Assembly: GCA_916048095.2 (NCBI GenBank)
Contig: OU696588.1
Coordinates: forward strand, 5,521,501-5,585,500
DNA length: 64,000 nucleotides
From: Sacculina carcini
Taxonomy: Eukaryota; Arthropoda; Thecostraca; Sacculinidae
Reading direction: 5' to 3'
Position numbers and translations under genes: made by a program. The notes beneath the pieces are model-generated. The model was not told the DNA's origin. It was given only the letters and a program-made list of their open reading frames with translations, and did not search any database. Of the stretch, positions 12,122 through 23,908 are shown piece by piece. Positions within the stretch are counted from its first letter, which is position 1. Each line of letters opens with the position of its first letter.

Positions 12122-14174
12122 AGGAAAGTTATAGCTAATCTAAAAGTCTAAATGTGAAATTTATGTTTCAATTTAGAAAACATGTTTTTCCACAACACTA
12201 TCAAAACAATGCAACCTTCTGTCATCTCTATAATTCCAGGTTAATGCTTCCGCTAAAAAAGCATAAGTTGGCATTACATGATATTGCAACCCATATCCTT
12301 ATGCAACTTATGCTTATGCAACTTGAAATTAAACCAATTAAATTACACAGTTAAGTTCAGTAGTTTACTTTGTTCCCAATAGCATTTTACCCGCCCGTCG
12401 TGCGGAACGTTATTGAGGACAATAAAGCCTTTATATTCAGTAGAGTGTAGCATTTATTAAACTGTACGCAATAAAACCACACCATCCATGCTTGGAGATA
12501 ATATGATGCATTCTTAATTGTGATTGGGCTTCAGTGAAATTTAATCGGTGTATATTCCTGTGTAATCGCAAGTGCGCATAATAGCTGTCAAATTGGCAAT
12601 ATGTCCTTTTGACTTTACACCGCCGTAACTTCCTTCAGATACCCTTTGGAAAATTACAAATTATACCGTATTGTAGAAGAAAAGATTTCTAGAACGATGG
12701 TATAATTTATTTTTATTTGTAACAAATAGTTACTGAGAAATAGTAGAAAAATGAATTAATTTTAGTCGCCCGGTGTTCAAGTGTAATTTTGGATGTATTT
12801 GAGAATTTTGCCAATTTTACACGTTTTTTGTATCATTTGTGGGTATAAATTATAGCTTATCTTGTAGAACACAAAATTCTCTACACAGTAGTATATTCCT
12901 GTGTAATCGCAAGTGCGTAAATTGTGATTGGACTTCAGTGAAATTTAATCAGTGTATATTCATGTGTAATCGCAAGTACGCATAATAGCTGTCAAATTGG
13001 CAACATGACATTTTGACTTTACACCGGCGTAACTTCCTTCAGATACACTTTGGAAAATTAATAATTATACCGTACTGTAGGAAACAAAATTTCTAGCACG
13101 ATGGTATAATTAATTTTAATGTATGACAAATAGTTACTGAGAAATGGGTATAAAAATGAATAAATTGTAGTCACCCGGTGTTCAAGTGTAATTTTGGATG
13201 TATTTGAGAATTTTGCCAATTTTACACGTTTTTTGTATCATTTGTGGGTATAAATTACACCTTTTCTTGTAGAACACAAAATTCTCTACACAGTAGTATA
13301 TTCCTGTGTAATCGCAAGTGCGCATAATAGCTGTCAAATTGGCAATATGTCCTTTTGAATTTACACCGCCGTCACTTCCTTCAGATACACTTTGGAAAAT
13401 TAAGAATTATACCGCATTTTAAAAAATACAATTTCCAGCACGATGATATAATTTATTTTAATGTGTGACAAATAGTTCCTGAGAAATAGGTAGAAAAATG
13501 AATTAATTTAGGCGCCCGGTGATCAAGTGTAATTTTGGATGTATTTGACAATTTTGCCAATTTTACACATTTTTTGTATCATTTGTGGGTATAAATTATA
13601 CCTTTTCTTGTAGAACACAAAATTATCTACACAATAGTATAATTTTTATAGCTGTACCATTGCTGGTTTATGAGGAATAGATAGGGGAATATTTACCAAA
13701 ACATTCACGGTTTCCAGTGCTAATTTTGCATTTTTGACTTTGTCATTTTGACTTCACACCGCTGTAACTTTTTTTTAATACACTTTGGAAAATTAAAAAT
13801 TATACCGTGTTGTAGCAAACAAAATTCCCAGCATGATGGTATTATTTATTTAGTTTTGTGATAATTAGTTTTTGATACATAGAGAAAAAAGTATAGAAAA
13901 TTGGACGCGTGGAGTATAAATATAATTTTGAATATAGATTGAAATTTTGTCATGTTTACATCTTTTATGTTCTATTTTTGGATATGAATTATAACCTATC
14001 TTGTAGAACAGAAAATTCTCTACACAGTGGTATAATTTGTTTGGCTGTACCATTTCTGGTTTATGAGGAGTAGATGGCAGAGCATTGACCACAATTTTCG
14101 CATTTTTCAGGGTTCATTTTGTGTTTTCACCGCGATAACTTTTTTTGGTCTTATTTTTGAAATTTGAAATTTAT
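12122..14174. repeat. 2064-bp tandem duplication, copy 2
   Basis: Second copy of the block at 10058-12121. By eye I count roughly ten substitutions over about 2.05 kb (for example near 12295, 12716, 13360, 13763, 13857 and 13901), so about 0.5% divergence. It breaks off at about 14174, where TTTGAAATTT is followed by sequence that instead matches 7530-7630. Confidence 0.85.
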
Positions 14175-14329
14175 CTTATCGTGTAGACAAGAAAATTTCC
14201 AACGTGATGGTATATATTGTTAGCGGGTACGCCAAGTGGTGGCCGAGTATTAGCTGATAGAAAATGGACCAAGCATGGTGAACACACACACACACACACA
14301 GACACACAGAGGATCTCTTTTATATATAT

Positions 14330-14394
<65 letters not shown>

Positions 14395-14400
14395 TGTTAT
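14175..14400. repeat. Repeat tail with CA and TA microsatellites
   Basis: The segment resembles 7540-7680 (AATTTCCAACGTGATGGTA, then AGCGGGTACG), followed by (CA)n at 14281-14300 and (TA)n at about 14322-14390. This is the same repeat end as at 7.6 kb, where GACAGACA/CACA and TATATA also follow. Confidence 0.6.
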
Positions 14401-16530
14401 ATATATGTTTGATGTTGATATTTGACATGGTGTGTATTTGATAACCAGCGATCGGTCGATGAAAACTCAATACTCCTGTCATCCATAATATGTATTATTG
14501 ATTGAGCTGCGCGATGTACAGGTCGTTGACAACGAAATTATAGAATATAACATTAAATGAAATAGAAATACAATAAAATAAATACTAAAATAAAATATCA
14601 TGTTGGAAATTGCGTGAAAAGAATTGTCATAATGCATTAAAAAGCACAACTAATTGCATTGTTTATCATTGTTCAGCATTGTTATCAACAATGTGGATGA
14701 GCAGAGGAATAAACTCCATTAGCTTGATATTGTTGGTATTTCTAGCGTTTTCTACACTTCGTGACCGTGTCTACTGAACTACCATAGCTATACTCATGAA
14801 CAATTAGATTGCTAGTTGAAAATCCACGTTATATTATGATATGACGATAAGGAATTGCTCAATGACTCAGAAACGAAGACAAAGGATTCAGTCTGAACAA
14901 CTCTGAAACTCTCAAATTGATTCTGGAGGAGGATCATGCGCGATCTCCAGCAGATCAGCACGTTCAGCAAGATCTGCATCAGGATCAATTGCTCTCTTCT
15001 TACGATGTGCACGAGGCCAAGGCAAGCGACAGCCTGTCATTTATCGTATCATTGTCATTGTCATTGTCTCGTATCAGCATTAATGTACTCGGCAATAATT
15101 GAGTGCAATTGCGGCGTATATGTGTGAAATATTTGCATGTTTGACTAGAGCTCACAGCTCACTGTAATATGCTATAACGCGAAATGTTATGCTAGTTCAG
15201 ATATACTTTGGTTTTATGTTTTCAACACACTTTTCACGCGGTTCTCGCTCGTTCCCAAACGTCAAGGAATGTGCGCTCAATATTCAATAAATTGTTTTAA
15301 ATGTATTATTGAGTGTAGTATCAAAATAAATTAGAATACAATAAAATACAGTCACTTATTTCACATGCACTGTTGCATTTGTCGAATGCGTGTTGTGGCA
15401 GAGAGGTGTGTGGCCTCCCGATGATTGGAAAGAGACGAGAATGGCCTCTTCTCCTGCCGGTCACAGAAAACACCAATCTGTGATCGAACACAGGTCACGT
15501 GATTTGCCCAAACCGCAGGTCACACTAACACCTACTACCACTGCCTAGCTAGCGAAACATATATATTTTACTGCTTCCGTAAATTTTAATTTTGGTATGT
15601 TATCAGGGAAAAATTTTTCCATCATATTTCAGTTACATTCATTCTCAAACTCACAAATGTTGACATTGAACACTGCATTCTGGTATATTTTGAGCGTATG
15701 CCAGCGTCTTCTTTGTCGTCTCGCATTATCAGTGTTGTCTTGTTTGTGTAATGTCATGACGACAATCTACAGGCATCTTCACACCAGACTCATCAACAAA
15801 TGTTCACTAATTCGGCCAAAATAGCACAAAGTTACTCGTTCAACAAGCTGATGTGGACGGTGGGAACTGGACGCTAATGCTGTCCAAACTACACCCACAC
15901 TCTCCGAGCCAGTACTCGTAGCATACAAATAAAAACAATGAGACTTAAATTGTGCGACTCTGAAAACTGTATCACTTCAATTTGCTATATTTGAGCTATA
16001 TTAAATTTATTGTTCGAATTATAAATGATTTGAGGTCTTGTCTCCACACTTCTTTATAGATTCATTGATTTACAATTTTTCCTTTGAGTAGGATATATAT
16101 TTGAATATTGAAAGTCGATATTCCAGTTACTCCGGGAACACATTGAATCATATGTTTGACCAAACGTGTGGCAGTTTGAATACATTGAGATCTTACAGGT
16201 GATTTTCTTGTAGAGAATATGATGATGTCCAGCTGGATGTAATACATGTGAAATTATGAACAGCCGGACGATTACAAGAAGTCGATGTTTAGCCAATGTA
16301 ATTGGGTAATGGCCTGTTATTGCACTCAAAATGTACTGTGACATTTTAACTTGATGGGTACATTCATTTGTATTTTAGAGTCTCGTAGCAATAGGTGAGC
16401 GATTTGAGCCGAAACACAGAACGAATCAGCTGATTATTTCCAGTTTAATATACACGCAAGTGTCTGCTTCAACATGTACTTTACCTGGCAATTCAGTAGT
16501 GCTGGCTAATTACGCTTCCAAACGACACGA
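14401..16530. other. No recognised gene
   Basis: Mostly unique-looking AT-rich sequence. Frames of 60-96 codons exist on both strands (14.8-15.1 kb and 16.05-16.34 kb), but none shows a domain, a splice context or a start I can defend. A TCATTGTCATTGTCATTG short repeat lies at 15048-15066. Confidence 0.4.
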
Positions 16531-17205
16531 TCAAATTCACACACACACACACACACACATATATACACGCATACACACACAGTCTGTATTCTAGATTATA
16601 ACGCTGACAGTTGAACGGTGACAATATGTGTCTGTACAAGCTGGTCATCTACGTCACACTTCTACACATCAACGAATTGAGAATGCTTAAACATTTGCAG
16701 GCTGTTGTACAGTTACAGACATCACACACACACACTCACACACACGCACACACTCTCACACACACACACACACACACACTCACACACACACACACACATT
16801 CAAACACACACACACACACACACATACACACTCTCACGCACACACTCACACACACACACACACACTCACACACACAAACACACTCACATACACTCACACA
16901 CACACACACACTCACAAGCACACACTCACACAAACACACTCACACACACTCACATACACACAGACACGCACACATACACACATACACACATACATACACA
17001 TACACGCATACATACATACATACACACATACATACACACATACCTACACACACACACACTCACATACACACACTCACATACACACACTCACACACACACT
17101 CACATACACACATACACAGACATACATACATACACACATACATACACACATGCACAAACACATACATACACACACACATACACACACACACACAAATACA
17201 CACGA
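16531..17205. repeat. Long compound CA/CATA microsatellite
   Basis: (CA)n with CT, CATA and CAAA interruptions occupies 16536-16585 and then 16720-17205 almost without a break. It is the source of long His/Thr open frames that are not proteins. Confidence 0.9.
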
Positions 17206-17258
17206 AGATTTGTGGTGATGGTGCGGCAGTGATGCCCCCACTGATGCTTTGTGACGTT

Positions 17259-19415
17259 CTAGCGACCGACCGCAGGCTGAGAGTCGGGAGGAGTGAGGGG
17301 AACGTCATACTGCGCGTCCAGAGGGTTCGGGTAAATGTTGGCACAGGAACGTTGACCCAGTGTGAACGTGGTCACTGGTCCTGCACGAGCGCTCCTCACT
17401 GATTTCAAGCTGTTCTGCTCACTGAAGCCGACCGTGGCTGCATCGTTGTTATCGGCTGCTGCTGTGGTGGTGGTGGATGGACGCAGTGGAGACCCGGCCG
17501 TGAAAATCGGGTCCTGACTGTACACGTGCACTGCCTCGTAACTCAGACCTGAGAGTCGTCGCGAGATCTTGCGCCTCACACAACCCTTCATCAGAGCGAC
17601 GGCCGCTAACAGGCCGGCCAACGTGCACGTGCACACGGCCACAATCACCGCCAGTCTTCCGTAGGTGCTTCCGTGACTGTACACGTGGATATACGTGGCG
17701 ACGCTGTCTCTGCGGTACTGAACACCCGCGGGCGACTGCTGACAACACGTGGCTCTCACCTCGCAGGTGTACTGACCACTGGACTTGAGCTCCACAGCCG
17801 GCAACGACAGTCTGACACACACACACACACACATGCACACCTTATATCCGATCTCACTGGAGCTACATATGCTACATTCAAAACCAAAATTAAGAAACAT
17901 TACCTCACTTTGCAAAACTCAGACTTGATAGTCGTCGTTGTAGAACGTTGAAGTCACCAAGCACTTCGAGCTTGTTGTAACCCTTCCTGCAGTTGCTGTT
18001 CTCGTCGTGTATAACCGTGTGCTGAGCTTATGACTATGAGCTTCATATATAAGAGTATTTAGCTCTTGTTTTCGTTGCTTAATATTTTAATACATGTTTC
18101 ATTATTGGCTCTAGTGAACGCTAAGTATAAATATCTTAATCGATATAATGGTGGCTTAATGTTGTTGTTAAAATAAAGTACGAAATTAACAAAATTAAAT
18201 ACAAATATAATAATAATATCTATATTTACGCATTACAATTAGTGTTGATACTTATTGTGTGACTCTGTGGCAGAGAAAAATGAGGAGCAGTGATATAATG
18301 AGTGTCGCATGATGAACTCACTGTGACACGACCATTGTCTGATTGACCGACACTCGTTCATTGGCCATGCTGGAGGTGCCGCAGCGTGCCGGAACTGCTT
18401 GCAGTCCCCACAGTCTTGCTGTTACTACCACGCGCTCAGAGGGAGGCCTGCTGCAAATTTGCTTGGTTTCGGCAGACTCGAACTTCCAGCCGACCACGGC
18501 CGTGACCTGCCGACCTGTGGTCACGTGACACGACAATTGAACGTCGCTGCCGTACATGACCAGCTGTCGCGAGGGCTGCACATTGAGTTGGATGCTGTCT
18601 AGCACGCGGCGACATTCAGACTCACAGGACATCTCGACTGCCGGCTGGCTGGTCGCCCGAGAAACCGTCGTGTCTGGCTGAGTTGATTGCACCAGCGAGC
18701 TTTGCTGATCTTCACCTCGACGTCTGTGTGGCGAGTTGTGACTTGCTCTCGTGCGGCTGAGAAACGCGTCGGTGTTTTGCGTGCGATTGTGTGGGTGTTG
18801 GTGGTTCGTGACTGTTTGTAGAGTCTCGTTGATTTGAAGCATTGTGGACATCGTGTCATGATGTGAGGGTGTTGTACGGTGAAGAGCATGATGAATATGG
18901 TGGCTGGAATCATCGTTAGTATGGTAGAAGTTCAACTTGTTCTCCTGTGTCACTTGCTCAACACCGCTTCTGTTTCTAGTCTTGTGAGCAAGCTTCTTCT
19001 TTTTCTCTTTCATACCTGCTTGTTTCTTATGTTTAAGAATTTTATTTCGGTGCTGATCAATCCTTGCCTCTTTGATCAACTTACCTTTGTCATCCGATCC
19101 CAATTTATTGAAACGAGACGCCTTTCTGACCGTATAACCTGGATTTGTGCTGAATGAGAAACCTTTGTCCATATTTGGCTGTGGTGTGGCTGGATGCTTG
19201 CCTTCCATAATCCACAAAAGCTCATCGTCTACTCGAGAATCATCAGGAAACGCGAAGAGATCCTCATCGTCAGCAAATATTGGACCGTCACCACTGCTTT
19301 CATCGTCGTGGATTGGCTTCCTGGAATCAGTTGTTCCACTGGTTGTCGTCACTATAATAATCATCATAATGATCAACGACGGGACTCGCCATTTGGTCTC
19401 TCTATATGCGCTCAT
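17259..19415 (-). CDS. Single-pass membrane protein with one Ig-like domain (2 exons)
   Basis: Exon 1 is 19415-18322 and exon 2 is 17811-17259; the intron (17812-18321) is GT-AG. The donor is CACA|GTGAGT and the acceptor TGTGTCAG|A. Phases fit (two bases plus one), giving 548 residues. I chose the ATG at 19415 because AACATG has a good context and opens a signal peptide with a LIIMMIIIV core. Residues about 35-280 are Ser/Thr/His/Lys-rich and probably disordered. An Ig-like domain follows: C296 (LSCHV), W310, and SGQYTCEV with C381, whose last strand is completed across the splice. A membrane segment (about 418-439) is followed by a basic KGCVRRK stop-transfer and a cytoplasmic tail of about 105 residues ending PAVGR. 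It is probably a surface receptor or adhesion protein; the family is not identified. Confidence 0.8.
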
Positions 19416-20497
19416 GTTGACACAAGATAACACACCTACAACAACGCATAACAAGCTCTCGCTATTATGCGCCAGCCACGCACATGCACCAGTGCTCGTC
19501 TGCCTTCTGGGGCTGGTAATTTGTAAGCTTTATATCTGCATCGCCCACAAACGCACACACACACACACACATACACGGTGTTTTCACAATGTGAGCGTGT
19601 GCGCGCGCCTTACAGTCGCGCTGCTGCTGCTTCATCGATTTTTGCCTCGTCGGCAGCGACGATGCTGGAGTGCACGTGCCAACTGTGTCGTCCAGCTTCC
19701 CGCCCAGCAATTGCTCACACGTCATTGTCATTTTCGATCAAATGCCAGATTTAATTTGCGTGTGGCGCGCGCCACTGTCATTAACAACATCTAATGGAGT
19801 GTCAAAAACACAAACACGGCCTAATGACTGCCCGCTCCCAAACATCCGCATCGCATTTGCAAGGGGAAAATATTACTGAGTCTGAAACATGCGACCTCTA
19901 GCTGCAATACTGTTTTTGTTAGTATTTTATTATTATCACTATTATTATGCCATAATTATAATGCAAGCGGTGTTGCGGAGAAAAGCGTGCGCGTGCGTGT
20001 ATATCACCCGGCAAATCTGAGTTCCAACAATAAAAGCGTGCAAAAATCATTGATGTTGCGTAATTCTCGCAGTGTCAACGTGCCGGTCAGTGTCAGCGTC
20101 GACGTGAAAATGCAATGATTACACAGTCACGTGACCAGGTCATCAGACACTCGGTGTGAACCAGCACCCGTTCTCCAGGCTGGAACACGTCTGTGTGTGT
20201 GTGTGTGCACGTGCCAATGTGTTTCATGCAATTCTGGGAAATAATTAGTGATAATAATAATAAGTGACCATGTCGCAAAGTCATCGTGTCAAACGCCTTC
20301 TGCGATATATTTCGTAATGCCATCTCATTAGTGGCAGTGACACTTGTGTAATGCACGCTGGAATATCAGCCTTGGTTTTGCATCACAATTTGCTTGTGTA
20401 AACTTGCTTGTAATTAGTCATACCGTTAGCCTGTTAACCTTGTTATTGTTTTGTTAACCTTGCTTGTTTGACCCTCTTCACTGTACTCTGCTCCTAG
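19416..20497. other. 5' flank of the Ig gene; no other gene seen
   Basis: This lies upstream of the minus-strand Ig gene and contains a CA microsatellite at 19553-19573 and GC-rich sequence at 19590-19700 (GTGCGCGCGCC, then GTCGGCAGCGACGATG) that could include its promoter. No defined promoter element is claimed. Other frames are small and have no domains. Confidence 0.4.
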
Positions 20498-20524
20498 AAG
20501 CATCCACCAGGAGAGCAATATGAC
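20498..20524 (+). CDS. Candidate 27-nt microexon
   Basis: A pyrimidine-rich acceptor (ACTCTGCTCCTAG, ending 20497) and a strong donor GTGAGT (20525-20530) enclose 27 nt. All three frames are open. Phase 0 would read KHPPGEQYD; the phase left by the 2509-2564 exon would read (R)SIHQESNM. Its length is a multiple of three, as in many neuronal microexons. There is no other support. Confidence 0.25.
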
Positions 20525-20728
20525 GTGAGTAATTAACACTTCAACATAGAGTATCAAGAAAGAAACCACCGTTTTACATAATAATAAAAAATATAAAAAC
20601 AATAATTTCGGACATCTTAAATATAAAACACTTCAATTCATATGTAACATATTGTTTTATCAGTAAAAGTCCATGAGCACATTCCTTCATTATATTGGCA
20701 ATACTCGCCAATTTGTATATAAAAAACG

Positions 20729-22331
20729 TCAATTATGTATTTGACCAAGGCTCATATATATAATGCTCAGGAGTTTTTTTTTCCGCATGAACTTGATTCC
20801 TCGAATCTTCCACTCGTTTGTTGATGATTTATTATCTCGAAGTCTAATCTGAATGGCGAACTCTAAATTGGGGTATTTTCTCGCCAGTTTCGTGAGGAAG
20901 AAAGTCAGTTTGCCCACGCGCACCATTGACGGTGAGAATTGATCTATCAAACGGATCACTCGATCGCACGGACACTGGCGCCGCGGCATCATACAACCTG
21001 AACACGGATGCGTGCTGACGTTGAGGATGACCCAGTCTATGAAAACGATCGTACGGGTGTTGAAACAATTGAGTGAATGGTGCTCCGGCGGCAGGATGTG
21101 TCGAGGTGATATCTGAAGAAGATGGAGTGATTTCATCAGGACTGTAAGCATTTCTCAATGAGCTTGATGAAACTGATCCATACCATGTGGGAGCTCTTCT
21201 GATATTAGCCACTGGTACAAACCACGTCAAAGGTGACTTTCTTTCTCCAAGTGCTTTTTCTCCGTGAAAAAAAGGTCTGGTAATTAACTTCGGTATCCGA
21301 AACATATCTGATGTAGTTTCAGGGTGTTCGTCTATCTCCTGTTTCCGTGCACCATCATATGTGGCTGGTCTGGAGTGCGTTGATGATACTGCAGGCTCGA
21401 CATTAAAATTTACTGGTAAAAAACGCCGGTGAGTGGAGAAAACTCTAGAGTTGAAATGTGGAGTGGCACCACCTCTGGCCATTAAGCGCATATTTAATCG
21501 GTAAGGATGACTATTCGATTCTTGTGGTCGCAACAACCCTGGTAACTGATCCTTCACTGTATCTGCTTCCTCGAACTGTTTGGCATCACCATCAAGTTGA
21601 GATGTCACAGCTTTCGATTGGGAAAAATGATTAATTTGCGCATCTTCCTGACCATTTTGCAAGCTGGAGATATTAGACGATTTGTGTTGGTTGAAGTCTC
21701 TGGCAAATCTTTGAGAAATTAGAGGTAACAAAACTTTTCTGATGAGACCGGCAAGGGTGATTCCTGTTTTCTTTCTTGGCAAGTTATCAATTTCAGACTG
21801 ATTACTCTGTTTTTTCTCAAGCGTAAATTCTTCGCTGTTGTTATTGTTTCTGTTGATCCCATATTGACCTTGAAGAAAGTTTACCGTTGAGTTATTCGCC
21901 TTGCCAAATGTTTCACTTTGATACTCTACGTTTTTACTGACATTTTGAACGGACGATTTGCTGATCTGTTTTCTACTTGAGTCCTGTTCACCAATGATGG
22001 TCTTCTTATCATCATCTTGAATCTCTTGAATCTGATATAAAATCACGTCTTGTTCAGCCACGTCTTTTCTATCAACTGCAACTTCGGCGGATGACTTGAC
22101 CAGCGTGCCAGGTTCATTGGTGACACCTCCTCTCTGCTGCTCGACAGCGATCTGAGGAGTGGCTGCGCTGTGCACTGGTGTTTTCTGCTCCAAGTCGTCC
22201 ACACTCTGTTTGTCGACAAGCGGCAAGGGAGCCACGTGAACAGAAGGAAGTTCATCAGACACCAGATCGCTTCCCACCTCAACGTTTGGCAGTTGTCGAT
22301 GTCGACTCAGAGTGTTAACCACAGTATATAT
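20729..22331 (-). CDS. Unidentified protein, 3'-terminal coding exon(s)
   Basis: On the minus strand a good acceptor (TTTCTATTGACAG, ending at 22332) is followed at 22331 by 495 open codons to a TGA at 20846-20844. An in-frame TGA lies just before the acceptor, so this is a downstream exon, not a gene start. The product is hydrophilic, Gln/Asn/Ser-rich and has no recognised domain. Near the end, a second frame (21151-20729) looks more protein-like: CSGC, RRQCPC, then RVIRLIDQF and KLTFFLTKLARKYPNLEF, ending in a basic KFMRKKK. A short intron near 21.1-21.2 kb (for example CCA|GTGGCT to TTCTTCAG|ATATC, phase 0 to 0) would join the upstream frame to it. I cannot tell which C-terminus is used. 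Confidence 0.55.
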
Positions 22332-23210
22332 CTGTCAATAGAAATGATAATGTTAACAATCACACAACAGGATTACAACACATCGCCAGCTGAAATATCA
22401 GCCAGTGAAGACATGTTAGCATGTATCTGCTATATTATTGTTATCACCGCGTTATGTATATTGGTACATTCTGCGGTGCATAAAGAATATAACATATGCT
22501 ATATTAAACGTTATTTGAACGGTTTCATTTCTTGTTAAGTTCCCGTGAGCCGTGGTTCAGGTAAGCCAGCACAGAGTCCTGCCTAATGGGACGACATGCT
22601 TAAAGAGAGGACAAATATGAGCAGTACACGCTTAGGTACGCATTATGGGCCTGCTGGGTGGCAACGCACTCACACAGAATGAGAGAATGAAGCAACTGCC
22701 GATCACTGACGCTCCAACTGCCAGACGCCATTTTCTGGAAGTCGTCTTTTTCCGCTTCATCTGCATTCGCTCATTTTCCTTGCTCTCCAAAACGCCCGGA
22801 TCTGGTTGTATAAAATCACATGATCATGATTCCATATTCAGAACAGATCATGCTTCATTACCAGAGCTGATCCAAGGTCTTATGGAGCCCCCCGAAAGCA
22901 ATAATTGCCGCCCCCCATTATGTGTGTGTGACATTGTGCCAATGGACGTTTGTCGTTGCGTTGAGTGTGTGTGTATGTGTGTATGTGTGTGTATGTGTGT
23001 GTATGTGTGTGTGTATGTGTGTGTATGTATGTGTATGTGTGTGTGTATGTGTGTGTGTATGTGTGTGTATGTATGTGTATGTGTGTGTATGTATGTGTAT
23101 GTGTGTGTGTATGTTTGTATGTGTGTGTGTGTATGTATGTGACAGCGCACGCAACAACGACGGGAAAATGTATTTACGAGCAGCCTCTCGGTCTCTTTGA
23201 GACTTAAAAC
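22332..23210. repeat. Intergenic or intronic, with TG/TATG array
   Basis: 22960-23147 is a compound TG/TATG array. Minus-strand 22731-22674 could be a first exon: ATG in an AAAATGGC context, reading MASGSWSVSDRQ, with a GTGAGT donor at 22673. It ends in phase 1, whereas the exon at 22331 needs phase 0, so a direct join fails unless the weak donor GTCAGT at 22710 is used. Confidence 0.4.
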
Positions 23211-23908
23211 GTGGTCACACGAGGCCAATCGTTGGTTTGACCAACAATTGGCCTAGCCAACTGTTGGCTTGCAGCGGACAATCGTTGGCCTAGCCAACAA
23301 TTGGCTTGCGAGTGGTCACACGAGGGCAGTAATTGTCCAAACCAATAGATGTGGTGCAGAGTAGGTCGGTGTGGTTTATTTCGCTCTCCTGATTATACCC
23401 TTTGAATTTTGATTTAATCCAGGTGTATTCTTGAATGTACAGCTAATAAGTATATTCTGATCATACAATATACAGAGCTTAAAATATTCAACAGCTTTTA
23501 TATCTTTACTTATATATCTATTTATGAATTTTTATTCTAGTAATGTATCAAACATTTAAATAAATTATACAAATATTATATTACAGATTCCATCCAATCA
23601 TAATAAAATTGCACAATAAAACGAACACAAAAACACAACACATCACAGGCTCTCAAACTTAGTTGAATTCACTGCACGCGTTGTTTCAGGGTCATGTGGT
23701 GAAAAAACGGAAGATCTAATATTTGACTTGCACGAGAATTCTATCATTTTCAGCGTGACAGTCCGCGTTCATCGCACGGCAGCCTAGCGCCCTCTTGAGA
23801 CAAGCGACTGAAATACAGGCTAATTGGCTTGAAAAGTTGTACATGTTCAACTTCGGTTTTCGGAACAATTGTACGTCAAGCCAACGATGACCTTGAATCA
23901 TATATAAT

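Noticed and set aside
14812..15102. Small frames on both strands near 14.9 kb as a host exon
   Set aside because: No acceptor and donor pair and no recognisable domain.
16611..17402. 263-codon and 175-codon His/Thr-rich frames, and similar frames at 33.7-34.0, 44.6-45.2, 22.6-23.2, 35.8-37.0 and 42.2-42.6 kb
   Set aside because: They are translations of CA/TG microsatellites. A pure dinucleotide repeat is open in all frames, so length is not evidence of coding.
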